From Rhodoblastus sp. (GTDB lineage Bacteria; Pseudomonadota; Alphaproteobacteria; Rhizobiales; Beijerinckiaceae): a stretch of DNA of 64,000 nt. The stretch is from the NCBI RefSeq assembly GCF_019449565.1, contig NZ_JAGRPM010000057.1, forward strand, positions 1-64,000, written 5' to 3'. The translations under genes were made by a program, and so were the position numbers. Shown here one piece after another: positions 46,153 to 55,279 of this stretch (the stretch's first letter is position 1; the number at the start of each line of letters is the position of its first letter). The notes below the pieces were generated by a model. The model did not search any database. It had not been told where the DNA came from and saw only the letters and a list, made by a program, of their open reading frames with translations.

Positions 46153-46183
46153 AACGCCGCCCTCGGGCGGCGTTTTGCGTTTT
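46153..46183 (+). terminator. Intrinsic terminator of the small hypothetical gene
   Basis: AACGCCGCCC (46153-46162) and GGGCGGCGTT (46165-46174) form a GC stem with a tight loop, followed by TTGCGTTTT. Confidence 0.75.
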
Positions 46184-46239
46184 AGGGGCGCGACGGCCTC
46201 AGCTCGGCTCCCGGGGGCGCTGATCCTGTCGAAGCCGGA

Positions 46240-47409
46240 TCAGGTCGATCCCGCCGCGAGGCCCTGCTGCGGCTCGCCCCCCGCCGGCGCGGCGGCAGGT
46301 TTGGCCGGGCCGCGCCGGTTGCGCAGCGCGAGCAGAGCCGCGAGCGCAATGCGGCTCACGGCGCCGCCGAGCAGGACATAGCCGCCGCAAAAATCGACGC
46401 GCGCGGGGCGCCAGCGGGTCTTGGACACGTCGCTGCCGGTCGACAGGTTGAACAGCCGCAGGCGATGCGCGATGGCCCATTGGATCGCCTCGGCGACCAG
46501 AGTGGTCATGACGCTGTAGCGGCTCCATTCGAGATCATAGCCGCTGAAATACATGTAGAGTTCGTCGCCAAGGATGAAAGCGACGCGGGTGGCGACCACC
46601 TTGTCCGCGATGACCAGCTGGAAAATGCGCAAATCGCCGCGCCGGGCCATATCGGCGCAGAATGCGCGCAGAAAATCCTGGCTTTGAGCGGCGCCGAAGA
46701 CGTCGGGATGGCGGACGCTGGTATCCCGCGCTTCCGCGCGCAGATTATGCAGGGCGAAAAAGACGTCGAGCGCGGCCGGAACATCCGCCTCCGCCTCGAC
46801 CACCCGCAATATGAACGGATGACCATCCCGCGCCAGCGAATTATAGCATTTGCGCAGGGATTCCTTGACGTTGCGCGGTAGATTCCGTTTGAACGCGTCC
46901 CAGCTGTCGGGAAGGTCGAGATAGAAGACGGGCAGGTCCATGCCGGGCTGTGGCGTGAATTCGCCCCGAATGGCGCGCGCGCAGGGACCGGCAGGCAGGC
47001 CGCGCCATTGCACGAAATCGGCGGGCTTGTCCTCCTGCAGCCGGGCCGACAGGGCGGCAAGAGCCGGTTCGACCTGTTCCGGACGGCAGATCAGGCCGCG
47101 CCATTCCGTGACATTGGCGTCGGCGCCGAAGAACTGCAGCTCCCGCGTCCGCAACGGCCCATGGGCGGGACGATGGGTGACGAACATGGGCGCGACCGCG
47201 ACCAGGGCGCCGTCGGCGTCGCGGAGCGCATAGCACAGTAATTCGTCGCGCGCCGCGAAGCTGTTGCGGCGAAAGGCCGGCCACCAGTTGAGCGCCCAGC
47301 TGGGAAAATTGAAAGGCAGGCGCGGCGAAAGGCCCGCGGCCAGCCGCTCCCATTCCTCCGCCAGTTCGCCAAGACGCGACAGGTCGCGGATCGTTTCGAC
47401 GGTAAACAG
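46240..47409 (-). CDS. CelD/BioF2-like GNAT acetyltransferase without a standard start codon
   Basis: A polysaccharide-locus acetyltransferase (PF13480-like GNAT fold: WDAFKRNLPRNVKESLRK, then VIADKVVATRVAFILGDELY). The first ATG (47187) would delete a convincing N-terminal domain. That domain continues in frame upstream (residues such as WERLAAGLSPRLPFNFPSW) to a stop at 47479-47481. No ATG, GTG or TTG occurs between, only ATT (47475) and CTG (47469, 47409). The CTG at 47409 follows GGGAG by 7 nt and is used here (389 aa). A small frame error is the alternative. It is divergent from the chain-length gene. Confidence 0.7.
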   Translation of the reverse strand: MFTVETIRDLSRLGELAEEWERLAAGLSPRLPFNFPSWALNWWPAFRRNSFAARDELLCYALRDADGALVAVAPMFVTHRPAHGPLRTRELQFFGADANVTEWRGLICRPEQVEPALAALSARLQEDKPADFVQWRGLPAGPCARAIRGEFTPQPGMDLPVFYLDLPDSWDAFKRNLPRNVKESLRKCYNSLARDGHPFILRVVEAEADVPAALDVFFALHNLRAEARDTSVRHPDVFGAAQSQDFLRAFCADMARRGDLRIFQLVIADKVVATRVAFILGDELYMYFSGYDLEWSRYSVMTTLVAEAIQWAIAHRLRLFNLSTGSDVSKTRWRPARVDFCGGYVLLGGAVSRIALAALLALRNRRGPAKPAAAPAGGEPQQGLAAGST

Positions 47410-47645
47410 AGCCCTGCTCCCATAAAGCGCGGGCCGCGTCCCAGCGTCCCGTTCGGCCTGATATTGCAGTGCAATTTCCTAAGATCGGGTTGTGGCGACG
47501 CTTGAATCTCAAGGATGTTTCGCACGGGCGTAAAATGCCTCCGGCGCGCAAGCAGTTCTTAACCATAATGGGGGAAGCTGCATGCGTCGCGCTGGGGGCG
47601 AGCGTCCCCAATTTGCGACGCGTGCAGTTCATCGTCGGGAATCCC

Positions 47646-49967
47646 ATGACCGCTTCGCAGACCATGGCCACGGAAGGGCGACGGTCGCCCGCCGAGACCC
47701 CGGAAGCGGCGGGACCCGGCCCCAATGACAGCGGCCATGACATTGCGAATGACATCCCGGATGACATCGCGAATGACATCCCGAATCCTTGGCGCGAGGC
47801 CGCTGTCGTGCTGGGCCGCCAGGCTCGCCGCCACATCCGGCTGCTCGCGGTCGCCGGGCTGGTGTGCGGAACGCTTGCCGGCATGGCCAAATTCGTGCTG
47901 CCGGCGACCTATAAGGCGACCGCGCAAATCCTGATCGATCCGCAGGAATTCCGCTCCTTCGACGCCGACGTCCCGGCGACGACGCTGGAGGCCAATTCGG
48001 CGATCAATTATGTGGAAAGCCAGATGGGCGTGATCGGCTCGGAGCGGGTGCTCCTGCGCGTGATCCGCGATCAGGGTCTAGTGGGCGATCAAAAACCTGC
48101 CGGCGCCGGCGCGCCCCAACCAGACGCGGGGACCCAGCCGGAAAGCGCCGACGCCAGGCGCGCCCGCGATCTCGCCGAAAACAAGGTCTTGCTGGGCCTG
48201 CAAAAGACCGTGGCCATTACGCGCGCCGAGCGCAGCTTCCTCGTCAACATCACCGTCACGGACAAGAATCCCGAACGCGCCGCCGATCTCGCCAACGCCA
48301 TGGTCAAGGCCTATGGCGAAGTCAACGCCGTGGACCGCATGGCTTCCGCGCGCCGGCTCGCGGCGGACCTCAACACCCGCGTCGACAATCTCCGCCAGCA
48401 ACTCGGCGAGTCCGAGACGAGGCTGCTGAATTTGAAGATCGAGCACAATCTGGTCGGCCTGAACGACAAGGCGATCGCCGAGCGCCGCATCTCGGAAGCC
48501 GCCGATTCCCTTACCGCCGCCGAAAATCGCGAGGCCCAGGCCCGCACGCGGCTCAAGCAGCTCGAAACGGCGCCCTCCGACATCGGCGCCGTCGCCGCCT
48601 TCGGTCCGGACCCCGAATCGCGGCAATTACAGGTTCTGATCGAAGGGCGCGCCGCTGCGCGCGGCGAACTCGAACAGCTCCAGAGCAGCCTGGGCGACCT
48701 CCACCCCGCCGTCGTCGCGGGAAAAGCCCGGCTGCGCGAATTCGACCGCCGCATTTCCCAGTCGCTGGCGGGCCTGCGCCGCTCCGCCAAATCCCAGCTC
48801 GCCGAGGCGCAGGCGCAAGCGGCGGCCATGAACAAGAAGCTCGCCGACCTCGCCGCCGAGACCACCCGCGCCCGCGAATTCGAAGCGCCGCTGCATGAAA
48901 TGGAATCCGACATCGAGGCCAAGCGCAAGGCGCTCACCGTCCTGCAGACGCGCTGGCACGACGCCGACGACATGAGCCGCCGCGAGGCGCCCAATTTCCG
49001 CATCATCTCGCCCGCCCGCGCGCCTAATACCCAGGGCAAGACGATAGGCGCGGTCCTGTGGACCATCGCCGGCGGCGTGATCGGCTCCGCTCTGGCGCTC
49101 GGCGGCCTCGCCGTCGCCAGCATGTTCGAAACGGCGAAAGAGGCCGAAACAGGCGAAACGCGGCCCCCCGCTCCCAAAGCCCCCGTTCCCGAGCCGCCCG
49201 TCCCCGAGCCGCCCGCGACCCGGCGCCGCACGCTCGAATGTCTGGCGGAGCTTCCGGCCATCAAAACCGCCGCCGGAGCGCGTGATAACGCCGCCGTCGC
49301 GCTGCTGAGCGAGGCTTACCGCCGCCCACGATCGCCCTTTTCAGAGACGGTCGAGGCGATTTACGACCGGCTGGAGGCGGAGGCCCGGAAACGGCGCGAT
49401 GAAGATGATGACGCGAGCCGTCCGTTGATCGTGCTGGTCGCCGCGACCTGGCCGCGCGCCGGCGCCTCGACGCTCGCCGCCAATCTGGCCCGCGTCGCCG
49501 CCGCCAAGGGCGCGCGCGCCCTGCTCATCGACGCCCATGCCGCCCATCCGGCGCAGCACCACGCGGCGGCCGACAACGCGCCCCGGACCCTGATCGAGGC
49601 CGCCGGACAGATGCGCCCGCTGGTTCGTCTCGCGCCTTATTCGCAATCGCTCAGCCTCATCCCGTCCTGGCCGGACGAGCAGAGCATTTGCGCGGCCATC
49701 GCCCAGGAAAGCGTGTTCCGGCCCGTCTCCGGCATCAATGGCCATTTCGATTTCGTCGTGATGGACGGACCCGACGCGAGCGACGAGGAGGGCCTGCGCG
49801 ACCTCGTCGCCGCCGCCGACCAGATCCTGCTGGTCGTCTCGAACGAGCCGGGAGACGAGGAAGACGCCCCCGATCTGCTGCGCCGCATCGGAGCGCCGGA
49901 ACAGGATTTCGCCGCCATTGTCCGCGCCGCGCCGCTCGACGACGCCCGCGAAGCGGAAGCCGCCTGA
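47646..49967 (+). CDS. Wzz/GumC-type chain-length protein with degenerate tyrosine-kinase-like domain
   Basis: A 773-aa protein. A cytoplasmic N-terminus with a 12-bp repeat-encoded segment is followed by membrane segment 1 (about residues 70-88), a long periplasmic coiled-coil Wzz domain, segment 2 (TIGAVLWTIAGGVIGSALA), a Pro-rich linker and a C-terminal BY-kinase-like P-loop domain. Its Walker A reads WPRAGAST where active kinases have a Lys (GKS/T). A' reads LLIDAHAAH. No C-terminal Tyr cluster is present. It probably sets chain length without kinase activity. Confidence 0.82.
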   Translation: MTASQTMATEGRRSPAETPEAAGPGPNDSGHDIANDIPDDIANDIPNPWREAAVVLGRQARRHIRLLAVAGLVCGTLAGMAKFVLPATYKATAQILIDPQEFRSFDADVPATTLEANSAINYVESQMGVIGSERVLLRVIRDQGLVGDQKPAGAGAPQPDAGTQPESADARRARDLAENKVLLGLQKTVAITRAERSFLVNITVTDKNPERAADLANAMVKAYGEVNAVDRMASARRLAADLNTRVDNLRQQLGESETRLLNLKIEHNLVGLNDKAIAERRISEAADSLTAAENREAQARTRLKQLETAPSDIGAVAAFGPDPESRQLQVLIEGRAAARGELEQLQSSLGDLHPAVVAGKARLREFDRRISQSLAGLRRSAKSQLAEAQAQAAAMNKKLADLAAETTRAREFEAPLHEMESDIEAKRKALTVLQTRWHDADDMSRREAPNFRIISPARAPNTQGKTIGAVLWTIAGGVIGSALALGGLAVASMFETAKEAETGETRPPAPKAPVPEPPVPEPPATRRRTLECLAELPAIKTAAGARDNAAVALLSEAYRRPRSPFSETVEAIYDRLEAEARKRRDEDDDASRPLIVLVAATWPRAGASTLAANLARVAAAKGARALLIDAHAAHPAQHHAAADNAPRTLIEAAGQMRPLVRLAPYSQSLSLIPSWPDEQSICAAIAQESVFRPVSGINGHFDFVVMDGPDASDEEGLRDLVAAADQILLVVSNEPGDEEDAPDLLRRIGAPEQDFAAIVRAAPLDDAREAEAA
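47737..47784 (+). repeat. Four 12-bp in-frame tandem repeats
   Basis: Units ATGACATTGCGA, ATGACATCCCGG, ATGACATCGCGA and ATGACATCCCGA encode alternating NDIA/NDIP-type tetrads near the N-terminus of the chain-length protein. The 12-bp period keeps the frame on gain or loss of a unit. Confidence 0.9.
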
Positions 49968-50021
49968 AGCCAATATTAACCGCCGGGCGCGAAACTCCCC
50001 CGCCGGCCCCGGCGCGCGGCT

Positions 50022-51515
50022 ATGATGGCGGCTGAAGGCTTGGCGCGAAGCGGCAGCGCCGGGAGCGGAAATTTGCGTCATCGTTTGTTCAAATGGCTGG
50101 GCTGGTCGAGCATCGACGCGATAGGCCGCATCGCCATGCTCACGGCCAGCACGGCGGTGCTGTCGCGCTGCCTCAGCCCCCGCGACTTCGGCGTCTCGGC
50201 CCTTATTTTGACCGTGGTGACTCTGGCGGGCGTCTTAGTCGGCGCGCCCTTCGAGGAGGCGCTGGCCCAGCGCAAGGTGCTGCGGCTCGCCCATCTGCGC
50301 GCCGCTCTCACCGCCAGCTGGCTCGCCAGCCTCGCCTGCGTCGCGCTGTCCATTCCACTCGGCCTGATGCTCGCGCGCGCCTATGACGAGCCGCAATTCG
50401 TCTGGGGGCTGCCCGTCGGCATGATCTCATGCTTTTTCTCGGGCCATTCCGACATTCTCACCGGTTTGATCCGCCGCCGCCGCCGTTTCGCCGATCTCGC
50501 CAAGGCGACCCTGCTCGGCAACGCCATCGGCATCGCCGCCTCGCTCGCCATCGCCCTCGCGGGGGGCGGCGTCTGGGCGCTGATCATGCAAAGGCTGCTG
50601 GTCTCCGTCGCCCGCGCGCTCCTGCTTCAGGCCTGGATGCGCGATGTCCTCATCCTTCCGAGCCGCTCAATCGGCCATTTGCGCGACCTCGCCCGATATG
50701 GCGGCCTCGCGCTGATCGACCGGATGATGGACAATCTGACCTTTCTCGCCTTCAACTATCTCGTCGGCGGCATTTATGGCCTGACCACGCTCGGCTATCT
50801 CAATATGGCGATGCGTCTCGTCGAGCCGATCCGCGGCGCCGTCGGCGCGACCGCCCACAACATCGCCTTCTCCTTCTTCTCCCCGTTGCAGCACGATAAG
50901 GCCCGCCTGCGCGAGCGGGCGAAATCCGTGATTTCTTACGCCTCGCTCGGAACCGCCCCGGTTTTCGTCGGCCTCGCCGCCGTCACCCCCACCCTGCTGC
51001 CGCTGATCGCCGGGCCGGGCTGGGACCAGTCGATCGACATCGGAATCTGCCTCGCGATCGGCAGCGCCATCTCCATTCCGGCGCGGTTGGTGTTCACGGC
51101 GCTGTCGGCGCGCGCGCGGCCGGAATATAGTGTGATCGCCAATGTCTCCGCTTCCGTCGTCACCATCGGCGTGACGCTCGCAGGCGTTCCGCTCGGCCCG
51201 CTCAGCGTCGGCCTTGCGCGCATCGCCGGCGACCTCGCGCAGGCGCTGATCGCCATCGGCGTGTCGTCGAACCTGCTCGACTGGAGCCGGCGCGACCGGT
51301 TTCTGGCGCTGGCCCCGGCCTGGAGCCTCGCCGCCTTGATGGGCGCCGTCGTCGTCGGCCTGCGCCACGCTTTGCCGCCCTTTGGCCAGTTGGCGCAGGT
51401 CGCGCTGCAAATCGGCGGCGGAATCGCGGCCTACAGCCTGTTCCTGGCCTTGTTCGCCCGTTCGCGCCTCAGCGGCGTGGCGGAGCTGATGGGCAAGAAG
51501 GCCGCGAAAACCTGA
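50022..51515 (+). CDS. Wzx-like polysaccharide flippase
   Basis: A 497-aa membrane protein with about 12-14 hydrophobic segments and the start pattern of the lipopolysaccharide-biosynthesis/MOP exporter family (LSRCLSPRDFGVSALILTVV). It should flip lipid-linked repeat units across the inner membrane for Wzy. It sits between the chain-length protein and an epimerase. The first Met or MAAEG may be the start. Confidence 0.86.
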   Translation: MMAAEGLARSGSAGSGNLRHRLFKWLGWSSIDAIGRIAMLTASTAVLSRCLSPRDFGVSALILTVVTLAGVLVGAPFEEALAQRKVLRLAHLRAALTASWLASLACVALSIPLGLMLARAYDEPQFVWGLPVGMISCFFSGHSDILTGLIRRRRRFADLAKATLLGNAIGIAASLAIALAGGGVWALIMQRLLVSVARALLLQAWMRDVLILPSRSIGHLRDLARYGGLALIDRMMDNLTFLAFNYLVGGIYGLTTLGYLNMAMRLVEPIRGAVGATAHNIAFSFFSPLQHDKARLRERAKSVISYASLGTAPVFVGLAAVTPTLLPLIAGPGWDQSIDIGICLAIGSAISIPARLVFTALSARARPEYSVIANVSASVVTIGVTLAGVPLGPLSVGLARIAGDLAQALIAIGVSSNLLDWSRRDRFLALAPAWSLAALMGAVVVGLRHALPPFGQLAQVALQIGGGIAAYSLFLALFARSRLSGVAELMGKKAAKT

Positions 51516-51531
51516 CCTTTCGAGAGACCGA

Positions 51532-52521
51532 ATGCCGGACGTAACGCCTTCGCCGCGCCCGCGCGCCCTGATTACCGGCTCGGGCGGATTCATCGGCTCC
51601 GCCCTGCTGGCCCCGCTCGCGGAACATTTCGACGTCAGGGCCGGCGCCCGCCGCGCCCGCCCCGATCCGCGCCCCGGCGTCACAATCGTCGCCTGCGATC
51701 TCGACGACCCCGCGCAGGTGCGCGCCGCCGTCGAGGGCGTCGATCTCGTGATTCACGCCGCCTATGGCGACGAGGGCGCCATGCCGCGTCAGGCGGAGAC
51801 CCTGCTGGCCGCGATGACGCAGGCCGGGGTCGGCGCGTTGCTGGCCTTCAGTTCCGTCGCGGTCTATGGCGCGCGCGAGGGCCGCATCGTCGAAACGGAT
51901 GGGCCGAAAGGCCCGCTGGCGCCCTATGCCTCGGCCAAGGCGCGCTGCGAAGAGCTTTATCGCGGCTGGAGCGCGGGGGCGGCGCCGCGGCGGGTCATAG
52001 CCTTGCGGCCCGGCATCGTCTATGGCGCCCGCAGTCCGTTCTGGGTCGAGAAAATGGCGGCGCGCATCACGTCCGGAGGCTGGGGGCTCTTTCCCAACGC
52101 CACGGGCCGCGCCGCGCTGATCCATATTGACGACCTGGCCGAACAGGCGCTGGCGGCGAGCCGCCTCCTGACCGGCCCGACCCGCGAAACACTTGCGCCT
52201 TTCTCGGCGCTCAACGCCGTCGGTCCGGAAGCCCCGCTTTGGAACACCTATTTTCAGGCCTTGGCGGAACAACTCGGCCATGCGCCGCTGCGGGAATGGT
52301 CCGAGTCCGAGACGGCTCTGCGGCAAGCCTTGGCCGTCCCGGCGAAGATCGCGCGAAAATTCGGCCTGCCCTTCGGCAAGGCGCTGGCGCTGGCGCCAAC
52401 CCCGGGCGAGATCGGAATTTTCGCCCTCGACGCCGATTATCGCGGCGAGGCGGCGGAGAACCTGCTGCAGGTCGCGCCGCGCATCGGCCTGCGCGAAGGC
52501 CTGTCCCGCTGCGGGTTGTGA
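51532..52521 (+). CDS. NAD-dependent epimerase/dehydratase
   Basis: A 329-aa extended SDR. The Rossmann motif is TGSGGFIGSALL, with DLVIHAAYGDE and the catalytic YxxxK in YASAKARCEELY. It should modify a nucleotide sugar or lipid-linked sugar for the polysaccharide. The exact reaction is not evident. It follows the flippase after 16 nt and is probably cotranscribed with it. Confidence 0.85.
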   Translation: MPDVTPSPRPRALITGSGGFIGSALLAPLAEHFDVRAGARRARPDPRPGVTIVACDLDDPAQVRAAVEGVDLVIHAAYGDEGAMPRQAETLLAAMTQAGVGALLAFSSVAVYGAREGRIVETDGPKGPLAPYASAKARCEELYRGWSAGAAPRRVIALRPGIVYGARSPFWVEKMAARITSGGWGLFPNATGRAALIHIDDLAEQALAASRLLTGPTRETLAPFSALNAVGPEAPLWNTYFQALAEQLGHAPLREWSESETALRQALAVPAKIARKFGLPFGKALALAPTPGEIGIFALDADYRGEAAENLLQVAPRIGLREGLSRCGL

Positions 52522-52525
52522 CGGC

Positions 52526-54157
52526 TCAGGCGAAGCTGTAGCGCCGCGCCGCGCGGGGCGGCAAGACCAGCCGGATCGCTCCCCCGTCGGCGGGCAGTGG
52601 CCGCTCCGCAAGTTCGGCGAAGCTCCGATTAGCCTGATCGAAGCCCGCGACCCCGCGCAACGCCGGCGCGCGGCCCGAAGCGAAAGCCAATTCCAGTTGA
52701 GCTAGCTTCTCACTCCTGTTGAGCGCGACAAGGCTCAAGCGCCCCGAGGATTGGCTGCGCGCGGCGAAAACGGACACATCGGCGCCGACGCCCGCCACCG
52801 GCAAAGCCGTATCGCCGAAGCACTCGCCAGAACCATCGGGCTGGCGAAAAAGGCGATAGGCCTCGCCGATATAGCCGTCCAGCGAGCCCCAATGATTGGC
52901 GAAACCCACGCCGAAACGGCCGAAGCGCCCGAGCACATCGGCTATGGCGAGGCCGGTCGCGAGCAATCCGGCGCCGCCAAAATTGAATTCGCCGAAGGAC
53001 AGCGCCGTCCCCGGATATTTCTCGTCGATGATCTGCTTGAGGCTCGGCAGCAAGGGCAGAAAAAGGCCGTCGCGCGGGCGGCAGCCTAGCGCATCCGCCA
53101 CCCAGCTGTTCTCGCAGAATCCGGACTCGTCGAAGGAGCGCGGCGCGTCGAGGATCGCGCTGGCGAGCGTCGCGCCCTCGGTGCGGAAGAGATTTCCGCG
53201 CCGGTTGAACGGATACCAGTGCAGGTCGAGCGCATCGAGCAGGCGCCGTCCGGCGCGCTCGGATTCCTGGCGGAAGGCGTCGAGATAGGCGCCGAGGAAG
53301 GAGCCATGCCCCCGGTAGGCGTCCCAATCGGACGCCTTGACGAAATCGACGAATTCTGTCGCGCCCCAACTCGCCGGCCCCAGCACGATAGCGTCGGGAT
53401 CTGCCGCCTTGATCGCCTTGGCGGCGCGCAGCGACCGATCGATCAGCGACTTGATCGTCACCGGCTTGCTGACGATGCGCGGGTGGGTTTCGGGCCACAG
53501 GCCCGGCTCGTTGTCGAGGTAATAGCCTCTGATCCCGCCAGAGGCCGCGCCGCCATGGCGGGCGACCAGACGTTCCAGCAAGGCGGGAATATTGACCTTA
53601 TCCTCGCCTTCCGCCCGCGCGGACCAGTCGATGGGCAGGAAGCGCGCCGACGGCGCAGCCTGGGCCGGGGTCACGTCGCCATCGAAATCCGCCGCGACAT
53701 AGCCCGCGAGCGGCAAGGTGAGCAGGCTGCGCGCGCCCACGCCGCGACTATTGGCGAGAAAGGCCTCGACGACGGCGGCGGGCTCCCGCCACGCCTCTTT
53801 CGGAACGTCGAGCACACCGAGCAGAAAGGCGCCATTGGCGTGGCGATAATCCTTCCCGGCATTGGTGGCATTGTTGAGCCAGTTATAGGGCGTCATCAGA
53901 TTGCCGCCGAGGCGGCGAATGGTCGCCCCGGCCTTGCGATCGAAATCGACGCTCGGGCCGTTGCCGTCCATGGTCCCGATCTCGTTCGAGCCATAGATGA
54001 AGGGGTTGATCGGCATTCCGGCGGATTTGTCGTCAATGCGGATGACGCTGTCCGCCTTGGCCGGCGCGGCGGACAGCGTCAGCCCTCCGGCCGCCGCGCC
54101 TCCGCCGCATAGGCCGATGACAAGCGAGCGCCGCGAGATCCCGCCGCGACGGCTCAA
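52526..54157 (-). CDS. Tat-exported GH44-like glycoside hydrolase
   Basis: A 543-aa protein. From the TTG at 54157 the N-terminus is a twin-arginine signal (ISRRSLVIGLCGGGAAAGG, cleavage near APAKA). The mature part has PINPFIYGSNEIG, RRLGGNLMTPYNWLNNATN and YYLDNEPGLW...HP, and a second acidic site in LSFGEFNFGG. This is the layout of GH44 endoglucanases, with a beta-sandwich C-terminus. TTG overlaps the stop of the glycosyltransferase before it (TTGA), which supports that start. It could trim or release the polymer. Substrate unknown. Confidence 0.78.
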   Translation of the reverse strand: MSRRGGISRRSLVIGLCGGGAAAGGLTLSAAPAKADSVIRIDDKSAGMPINPFIYGSNEIGTMDGNGPSVDFDRKAGATIRRLGGNLMTPYNWLNNATNAGKDYRHANGAFLLGVLDVPKEAWREPAAVVEAFLANSRGVGARSLLTLPLAGYVAADFDGDVTPAQAAPSARFLPIDWSARAEGEDKVNIPALLERLVARHGGAASGGIRGYYLDNEPGLWPETHPRIVSKPVTIKSLIDRSLRAAKAIKAADPDAIVLGPASWGATEFVDFVKASDWDAYRGHGSFLGAYLDAFRQESERAGRRLLDALDLHWYPFNRRGNLFRTEGATLASAILDAPRSFDESGFCENSWVADALGCRPRDGLFLPLLPSLKQIIDEKYPGTALSFGEFNFGGAGLLATGLAIADVLGRFGRFGVGFANHWGSLDGYIGEAYRLFRQPDGSGECFGDTALPVAGVGADVSVFAARSQSSGRLSLVALNRSEKLAQLELAFASGRAPALRGVAGFDQANRSFAELAERPLPADGGAIRLVLPPRAARRYSFA

Positions 54158-55083
54158 GACACCAGGCCCCGCCCGTAAAGCGCGAGGCGAAAGCGTCGGG
54201 TCCAGAAAATCTTGCCGAGGCCGCCGAATGCCTTGGCCGCCATTTTTTCCCGCGCGTTTTCGCCGAAGGGCGCGCAAAGCAGCGTGGCGGCTCCGAAAGC
54301 CACAGCCTGCACCAGCCCGGCCGCCATCCAGCGCGCGAGCACCGAGACGTCGCCGGGCCGCGCCATATCCTGAACGAAGACCCGGATCTGGCCGCTCAGG
54401 AATTTGCGTTTCTTTACATAGGCCCAGGTGAGGCGGCGCGGCGGCGCCCATTCCGCCACCTTGGCGTCGGCGGCGAAATAGAAGCGCTTTCCGGCCAGAA
54501 CGAGACGCTGCAGCAGCAGGGCGTCCTCCCCGCCGCTCTCGTTGAGGCTCGGATCAAAGGTGGCGCCGCCATTCAGGCAGGCGGCGCGGTCGAACAGGGA
54601 ATTATTGGTGCCGAGATAAGCCGCCAGATCGGTGATCTCGGCGCCGGACGGCCGGTCGACGCGCCGCTCGAAATAGGGCGCGAAGGGGCCGATCTCGCCG
54701 GCCTCGGCGCGGGCCTCGATCGGGCCGAACACGGCGTCCGCCCGGCGCTCGCGCGCCACCAGGGCCAGCGAGGCCAGCCAGTCAGGATAAGCTTCTTCAT
54801 CGTCGTCGAGAAAGGCGATCCAGCGGCCCCGCGCCGCCGCCACCCCGGCGTTGCGGGCGTTGGCGACGCCCGGACGCGGTTCGCTGATGTAATGCAGCGG
54901 AAAGGGCGACTTTTCGGCCAGACCGGCGACAAGCTCCCGGGCGTTGGCGTCCGGGGAATTGTCGACCACGATCAGTTCCGGCGCGAGGCCCTCCACCCCC
55001 CTTTGCGCCATGAGGCTGGCGAGCGCCCGCGCCAGCGGCGCCGGACGGTTGAAAGTGGGGGTGACAACGCTGATCCGATCCAT
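54154..55083 (-). CDS. GT2 glycosyltransferase
   Basis: A 309-aa family-2 glycosyltransferase from the ATG at 55083 (or 313 aa from 55095). It has VVTPTFNRPAPLARALASL, VVDNSPDANA, ARNAGVAAARGRWIAFLDDD (the metal-binding DxD region) and an acceptor segment NESGGEDALLLQRL. It adds a sugar to the growing lipid-linked unit. The C-terminal hydrophobic part (WMAAGLVQAVAFGAATLL) suggests membrane contact. It is coupled to the GH44-like gene. Confidence 0.87.
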   Translation of the reverse strand: MDRISVVTPTFNRPAPLARALASLMAQRGVEGLAPELIVVDNSPDANARELVAGLAEKSPFPLHYISEPRPGVANARNAGVAAARGRWIAFLDDDEEAYPDWLASLALVARERRADAVFGPIEARAEAGEIGPFAPYFERRVDRPSGAEITDLAAYLGTNNSLFDRAACLNGGATFDPSLNESGGEDALLLQRLVLAGKRFYFAADAKVAEWAPPRRLTWAYVKKRKFLSGQIRVFVQDMARPGDVSVLARWMAAGLVQAVAFGAATLLCAPFGENAREKMAAKAFGGLGKIFWTRRFRLALYGRGLVS

Positions 55084-55140
55084 TAAGATCCTCAATGTCC
55101 TATTTACGAAGACTTAAGTTACTCAATCATCACGATTACT

Positions 55141-55168
55141 CGGACTATGAACGCCTGCGGACTATGAA
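55141..55168. repeat. Two 11-bp direct repeats in a divergent promoter region
   Basis: CGGACTATGAA occurs exactly at 55141-55151 and 55158-55168, a 17-bp period. It lies between the divergent glycosyltransferase and polymerase genes, in an AT-rich region. It could be a paired regulator site. Confidence 0.7.
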
Positions 55169-55279
55169 TTTCTTAAGCAGCCAAAGTTAATATTTCCCCG
55201 GCGCCGCCTTTGCGTGGCAAAAGCAATAAATGGCCTCATGGGCGTCCGGAACCGGGTCGGGCGAGAGGGCTGGAACCAG

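Noticed and set aside
46841..47890. Minus-strand frames starting at 47525 and 47890 that overlap the acetyltransferase 5' region
   Set aside because: They read the wrong frame through the conserved domain. Only the frame ending at 46240 gives family-like sequence.
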